NCBI GenBank assembly: GCA_038230275.1
Contig: JBBRNO010000028.1
Span: 1-55,812, forward strand
DNA: 55,812 nucleotides
Origin: JANXXV01 sp038230275
GTDB lineage: Bacteria; Acidobacteriota; Terriglobia; Bryobacterales; Bryobacteraceae
Direction of reading: 5' to 3'
Part shown: one piece after another, positions 52,755-55,812 of the stretch
How the letters are laid out: every line of letters starts with the position of its first letter
Numbering within the stretch: position 1 is the stretch's first letter
The notes under the pieces: generated by a model
Seen by the model: the letters and a program-made list of their open reading frames with translations, nothing else
Told to the model about the DNA's origin: nothing
Databases searched by the model: none
Made by a program: the position numbers and the translations under genes

Positions 52755-53927
52755 ATGTTCCGCTTCGAAACCGCTGGTGAATCCCATGGAGAATGTTTAG
52801 TCGCAACCTTGACCGGGCTGCCGGCGGGCATCCCTATATCCGTAAAGGCCATCAATCGAGAGCTCTGGCGCCGTCAACAGGGCTTTGGCCGTGGCGGGCG
52901 CATGAAGATTGAGACCGATCAGGCCGAGATTATGGCGGGGGTTCGGCATTCGGCCACCATCGGGTCGCCGATTGCGATGGTCATCCGGAATAAAGATTGG
53001 AAGAATTGGAGCGAGATTCTTCCGGTGGAAACCATTGAGGGCGGGGAAGACAAGCAAAAGCCTGTCACCCGGCCGCGTCCGGGTCATGCCGATCTCGCGG
53101 GGGCCATCAAGTATAACTTTCACGATGCGCGCTATATTCTTGAGCGGGCGAGTGCCAGGGAGACTACGGCACGGGTGGCGATCGGCGCCATCGCGAAGGC
53201 GTTTTTGGGTGAATTTGGCATTGCCGTGCTTAGCCATGTGATTGCCGTGGGCACTGAAAAGCTGGGGCGGCAGGCGAGTTGGAGCGAACTGGTGGCGCTC
53301 TCGCAGAAAGACGAAGTTCTGCTGGGCTGCGTGGATGCGGAAGCCGAACAACGAATGAAAGCGGTGGTGGACCACGCCTATAAGACGGGCGACACCGTGG
53401 GCGGGATTTTTGAAGTGGTGGCGCATAATGTTCCGGTGGGCCTGGGTTCGCACATTACGTGGGATTCACGGCTGGATGGACGGCTGGCGCAGGCGATTGT
53501 CTCCATGCAGGCGGTGAAGGGCGTGGAAATCGGATTCGCGGAAGAGGGCTCGGCCGCCTTTGGATCCGCGGTGCAGGACACAATCCACTACAACCGGGAA
53601 GAGGCGGCGTTTCATCGCGGAGCCAACCGGGCCGGCGGACTGGAAGGCGGCATGACGAACGGGCAGGACATTCTGGTTCGCGGGTTCCTGAAGCCAATTT
53701 CAACGCTACGCAAGCCGCTGGAATCGGTGGAGCTGCTGACGCGGGAACCGGCGTTAGCCGCCTATGAGCGCAGCGATGTGGCCGTGGTGCCCGCGGCGGG
53801 GGTTATAGGCGAGGCGATGGTGGCCATCGTTCTGGCACAGGCATTTCTGGAAAAATTTGGCGGCGACTCGATGGACGAGACACGGCGGAATTTTGACGGC
53901 TATTCCAAACAGGTAAAGAGTTTCTGA
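52755..53927 (+). CDS. aroC: chorismate synthase
   Basis: 390 residues from the ATG at 52755 (AGGTCCAGGA just upstream). Signatures 'ETAGESHGECLVATL', 'QQGFGRGGRMKIE', 'RPRPGHADLAGAIKY', 'SARETTARVAIGA' and 'GGLEGGMTNGQDI' are all present. It converts EPSP to chorismate with reduced FMN. It heads a tight four-gene run: its TGA overlaps the def ATG. Confidence 0.96.
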   Translation: MFRFETAGESHGECLVATLTGLPAGIPISVKAINRELWRRQQGFGRGGRMKIETDQAEIMAGVRHSATIGSPIAMVIRNKDWKNWSEILPVETIEGGEDKQKPVTRPRPGHADLAGAIKYNFHDARYILERASARETTARVAIGAIAKAFLGEFGIAVLSHVIAVGTEKLGRQASWSELVALSQKDEVLLGCVDAEAEQRMKAVVDHAYKTGDTVGGIFEVVAHNVPVGLGSHITWDSRLDGRLAQAIVSMQAVKGVEIGFAEEGSAAFGSAVQDTIHYNREEAAFHRGANRAGGLEGGMTNGQDILVRGFLKPISTLRKPLESVELLTREPALAAYERSDVAVVPAAGVIGEAMVAIVLAQAFLEKFGGDSMDETRRNFDGYSKQVKSF

Positions 53928-54442
53928 TGATACATCCCATTGTGAAGTACGGCAATCCCGTACTGGAGACGAAAGCACAGACGGTGACGGACTTCGACGC
54001 GCCGGAACTGCACAAGTTGGTGGAGGAGATGTTTCAATCGATGTACGCCGCCAAGGGTGTTGGCTTGGCCGCGCCGCAGATTGGCGTTTCCAAGCGGATC
54101 ACGGTGATCGATACCTCAAACGGCGAGAACCCGGACGAGAAGCTTGTTCTGATCAATCCGGAGATCGTCAAGAAGGAAGGAACGCAGACCGGCGAGGAGG
54201 GCTGCCTAAGCCTGCCTGGGTTTCGCGAACAGGTTACCCGTGCCAAGCGCGCCACCGTAAAGGCGCAGAATCTGAAAGGCGAATTTTTTGAGATGACCGG
54301 CGAAGATCTGCTGGCTCGCGCATTTCAACACGAGACGGACCATCTGAACGGCATCCTTTATATCAGCCATGTCAGCGTACTGAAGCGTGATTTGATTAAG
54401 CGCAAGATTAAGAAGCTGATCAAAGCCGGCGAGTGGGGTTAG
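53927..54442 (+). CDS. def: peptide deformylase
   Basis: 171 residues. The three PDF motifs are 'GVGLAAPQIG', 'EEGCLSLPG' (metal Cys) and 'QHETDHLNG' (HExxH). It removes the formyl group from nascent proteins with an Fe/Ni/Zn centre. The start overlaps the aroC stop (TGATG), and fmt follows after 9 bp, the usual pairing of formyl removal and addition. Confidence 0.97.
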   Translation: MIHPIVKYGNPVLETKAQTVTDFDAPELHKLVEEMFQSMYAAKGVGLAAPQIGVSKRITVIDTSNGENPDEKLVLINPEIVKKEGTQTGEEGCLSLPGFREQVTRAKRATVKAQNLKGEFFEMTGEDLLARAFQHETDHLNGILYISHVSVLKRDLIKRKIKKLIKAGEWG

Positions 54443-54451
54443 AAATCAAAA

Positions 54452-55393
54452 TTGCGCCTTGTCTTTCTGGGCACGCCGCACTTTGCCGTGCAATCGCTCG
54501 AAAAACTGGTGAGCGCCGGGCATGACGTCTGCGCGGTTTTCACGCAACCCGACCGGCCGAAAGGACGCGGACAGCATACGGCTATGTCTCCGGTGAAGGA
54601 GGCTGCTTTGCGTCTGGAGCTTGCCGTTCACCAACCCGAGCGGGTGCGCCGCGCCGAGTCTGTTGCGTTGCTGGCTGGCTTGCGGACGGATGGAATGGTG
54701 GTGGTGGGTTACGGGCAGATCATCCCGCAGGCGATCATCGACTTGCCGCGATACGGCATCATCAACGTGCACGCGTCCCTGTTGCCGAAGTATCGAGGGG
54801 CGGCGCCGCTCCAATGGGCTGTTGCCAATGGGGAAACCCGCAGCGGTGTGACTACGATGCGTATCAATGCCGGTCTTGACACCGGCGACATGCTTTTGAA
54901 GGCGGAAACGGAGATTGGGCCGGACGAAACCGCGGTTGCGCTGGGCGAGCGGCTGGCGCTGACCGGGGCGGATCTGTTGGTGGAAACGCTGGAAAAGATT
55001 GAGTCGGGAAGCGTGATTGGGGAGAAGCAGGATGACGCGCAGGCGACGTATGCCCCCATCCTGAAGAAAGAAGACGGGCTGGTGGACTGGCATTTGCCTG
55101 CCGCGCGGATATACAATCGTTTTCGCGGTCTGTTACCGTGGCCGGGCACTTATACCACGTTCCGAGGACAACTTTTGCACCTCTGGAACGTGAAACCTGC
55201 TATTGATATAGGAACGGGATTTCCTGGTTCGGTGCAGGTGCGGAACCGGAAAGTCCTTGTCACTTGCGGCAACAATTCCGCTTTAGAGCTTTTGGAAGTG
55301 CAACTCGAGGGGAGGAAGAAACTTCCCGCGGGGGCCTTCCGCAACGGCCAGCACCTGATGGATAGTGAAATGTTAGGAGAGATAAAGAATTGA
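54452..55393 (+). CDS. fmt: methionyl-tRNA formyltransferase
   Basis: 313 residues with a TTG start at 54452 ('MRLVFLGTPHFAV'). 'INVHASLLPKYRGAAPLQW' is the formyl-tetrahydrofolate site and 'GLDTGDML' carries the catalytic Asp. The C-terminal tRNA-binding beta barrel is complete. It formylates initiator Met-tRNA. The stop overlaps the TTG of argJ (TTGA), so translation is coupled. Confidence 0.96.
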   Translation: MRLVFLGTPHFAVQSLEKLVSAGHDVCAVFTQPDRPKGRGQHTAMSPVKEAALRLELAVHQPERVRRAESVALLAGLRTDGMVVVGYGQIIPQAIIDLPRYGIINVHASLLPKYRGAAPLQWAVANGETRSGVTTMRINAGLDTGDMLLKAETEIGPDETAVALGERLALTGADLLVETLEKIESGSVIGEKQDDAQATYAPILKKEDGLVDWHLPAARIYNRFRGLLPWPGTYTTFRGQLLHLWNVKPAIDIGTGFPGSVQVRNRKVLVTCGNNSALELLEVQLEGRKKLPAGAFRNGQHLMDSEMLGEIKN

Positions 55394-55812
55394 AATTGCC
55401 GCTGGGCTATCGCTACGCAGCCACCTACGCGGGCATTCGAAAGGTCAACAAGGAAGACCTTGCTCTGATTGTTTCCGATACGCCGGCTTCGGCTGCCGCA
55501 GTAATGACGACGAACCGCGTGCAGGCGGCTCCGGTGAAGATCGCGCGGCAGCATCTGCGCGCGTCCCGGGGCCGTGTTAGCGCGGTACTCGCGAATGCAG
55601 GCAACGCCAATTGCGCAACCCGCACAGGAGATGACGTGGCTATCGCCTGTTGCAAGGCCGTGGCCAAACTTCTGAAGGTGCCGGTGGCGCAGGTGATTCC
55701 CGCATCCACCGGAGTGATTGGAGTGGAGCTGGATCCGAGCCTGATTGTCAATGCTTTGCCGCGGTTGATGGAAGATCTGACCGAGAGCCGGTTCCCGGAC
55801 GTTTCGCACGCA
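55390..55812 (+). CDS. argJ: glutamate N-acetyltransferase / amino-acid acetyltransferase, 5' part (cut by window end)
   Basis: A TTG start at 55390 is preceded by AGGAGA (55375-55380) and overlaps the fmt stop by 3 bp; the frame stays open for 141 codons to the window edge. The protein reads 'MKLPLGYRYAATYAGIRK', then 'NAGNANCATRTGDDVA' and 'PVAQVIPASTGVIG'. The Thr in 'STGVIG' is not yet the autocleavage site (that is downstream), but the block is typical of ArgJ N-terminal regions. ArgJ recycles acetyl groups in arginine synthesis. Its place after fmt is unusual; most genomes have rsmB or priA there. Confidence 0.9.
   Translation, partial: MKLPLGYRYAATYAGIRKVNKEDLALIVSDTPASAAAVMTTNRVQAAPVKIARQHLRASRGRVSAVLANAGNANCATRTGDDVAIACCKAVAKLLKVPVAQVIPASTGVIGVELDPSLIVNALPRLMEDLTESRFPDVSHA

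Noticed and set aside
1..55812. CRISPR array, rRNA operon, origin of replication
   Set aside because: No regularly spaced repeats, no rRNA-like sequence and no DnaA-box cluster were noticed.

Overview
The window reads as a GC-rich acidobacterial chromosome, most like the Solibacter/Bryobacter group. This is inferred from gene content: many secreted hydrolases and amidohydrolases, a DUF5703 sugar hydrolase, a fused rhamnulose-phosphate aldolase/dehydrogenase, a 'NATKHGL' family protein, and degenerate GC-rich intergenic repeats. No ribosomal RNA or other marker fixes the species.

Region 1 (1-6.85 kb) is a mobile or accessory segment. It holds a leucine-rich-repeat gene split by a frameshift, an intact IS1595-type insertion sequence (1028 bp, with 30-bp terminal inverted repeats and a perfect 8-bp target duplication TTCGACAA), and two divergent tyrosine recombinases. 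A cluster of CCGCACA repeats and a 62-bp 3' fragment of a tRNA-Leu(CAG) gene follow. Together these look like integrase, arm sites and att core, but the 5' half of the tRNA is missing on the side where a simple integration would have left it.

Region 2 (7-20 kb) is mostly housekeeping. A secreted PKD-domain protein lies upstream of a co-directional run: small secreted protein, pyrR, CHASE3 histidine kinase, pyrB, pyrC, UPF0182 membrane protein. On the minus strand is rpsA - IHF/HU - HIT hydrolase, preceded by an HDOD protein. The gaps carry dispersed GC-rich repeats and an 81-bp tandem duplication.

Region 3 (20-30 kb) holds a DUF1259 protein translationally coupled to a LarA-type nickel racemase, a D-aminoacylase pseudogene with several lesions, an anti-sigma factor with no sigma factor beside it, a DUF2127 membrane protein, and an M14 peptidase overlapping a D-2-hydroxyacid dehydrogenase whose usual catalytic His is Gln.

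Region 4 (29.6-43 kb) has fabG, a UbiD-family decarboxylase, tRNA-His, an Imm50-like orphan, the NATKHGL protein, and a catabolic run (aldolase/dehydrogenase, NIPSNAP, amidohydrolase, membrane protein). An opposing run follows: esterase, LD-carboxypeptidase, DUF5703 hydrolase.

Region 5 (43-55.8 kb) contains two small secreted or soluble proteins, an active/inactive M16 protease pair, a DASS transporter coupled to an M20 peptidase, a peptidoglycan-binding protein coupled to a GYSHG hydrolase, an AbgB-like amidohydrolase, and a tight aroC-def-fmt-argJ operon cut by the window end. Overlapping stop/start codons (TGATG, ATGA, GTGA, TTGA) are frequent, and TTG or GTG starts are common.

No CRISPR array and no obvious complete new defence system is present. 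The most unusual items are the att/tRNA-Leu junction, the coupled peptidoglycan-binding/hydrolase pair and the dispersed repeat family.
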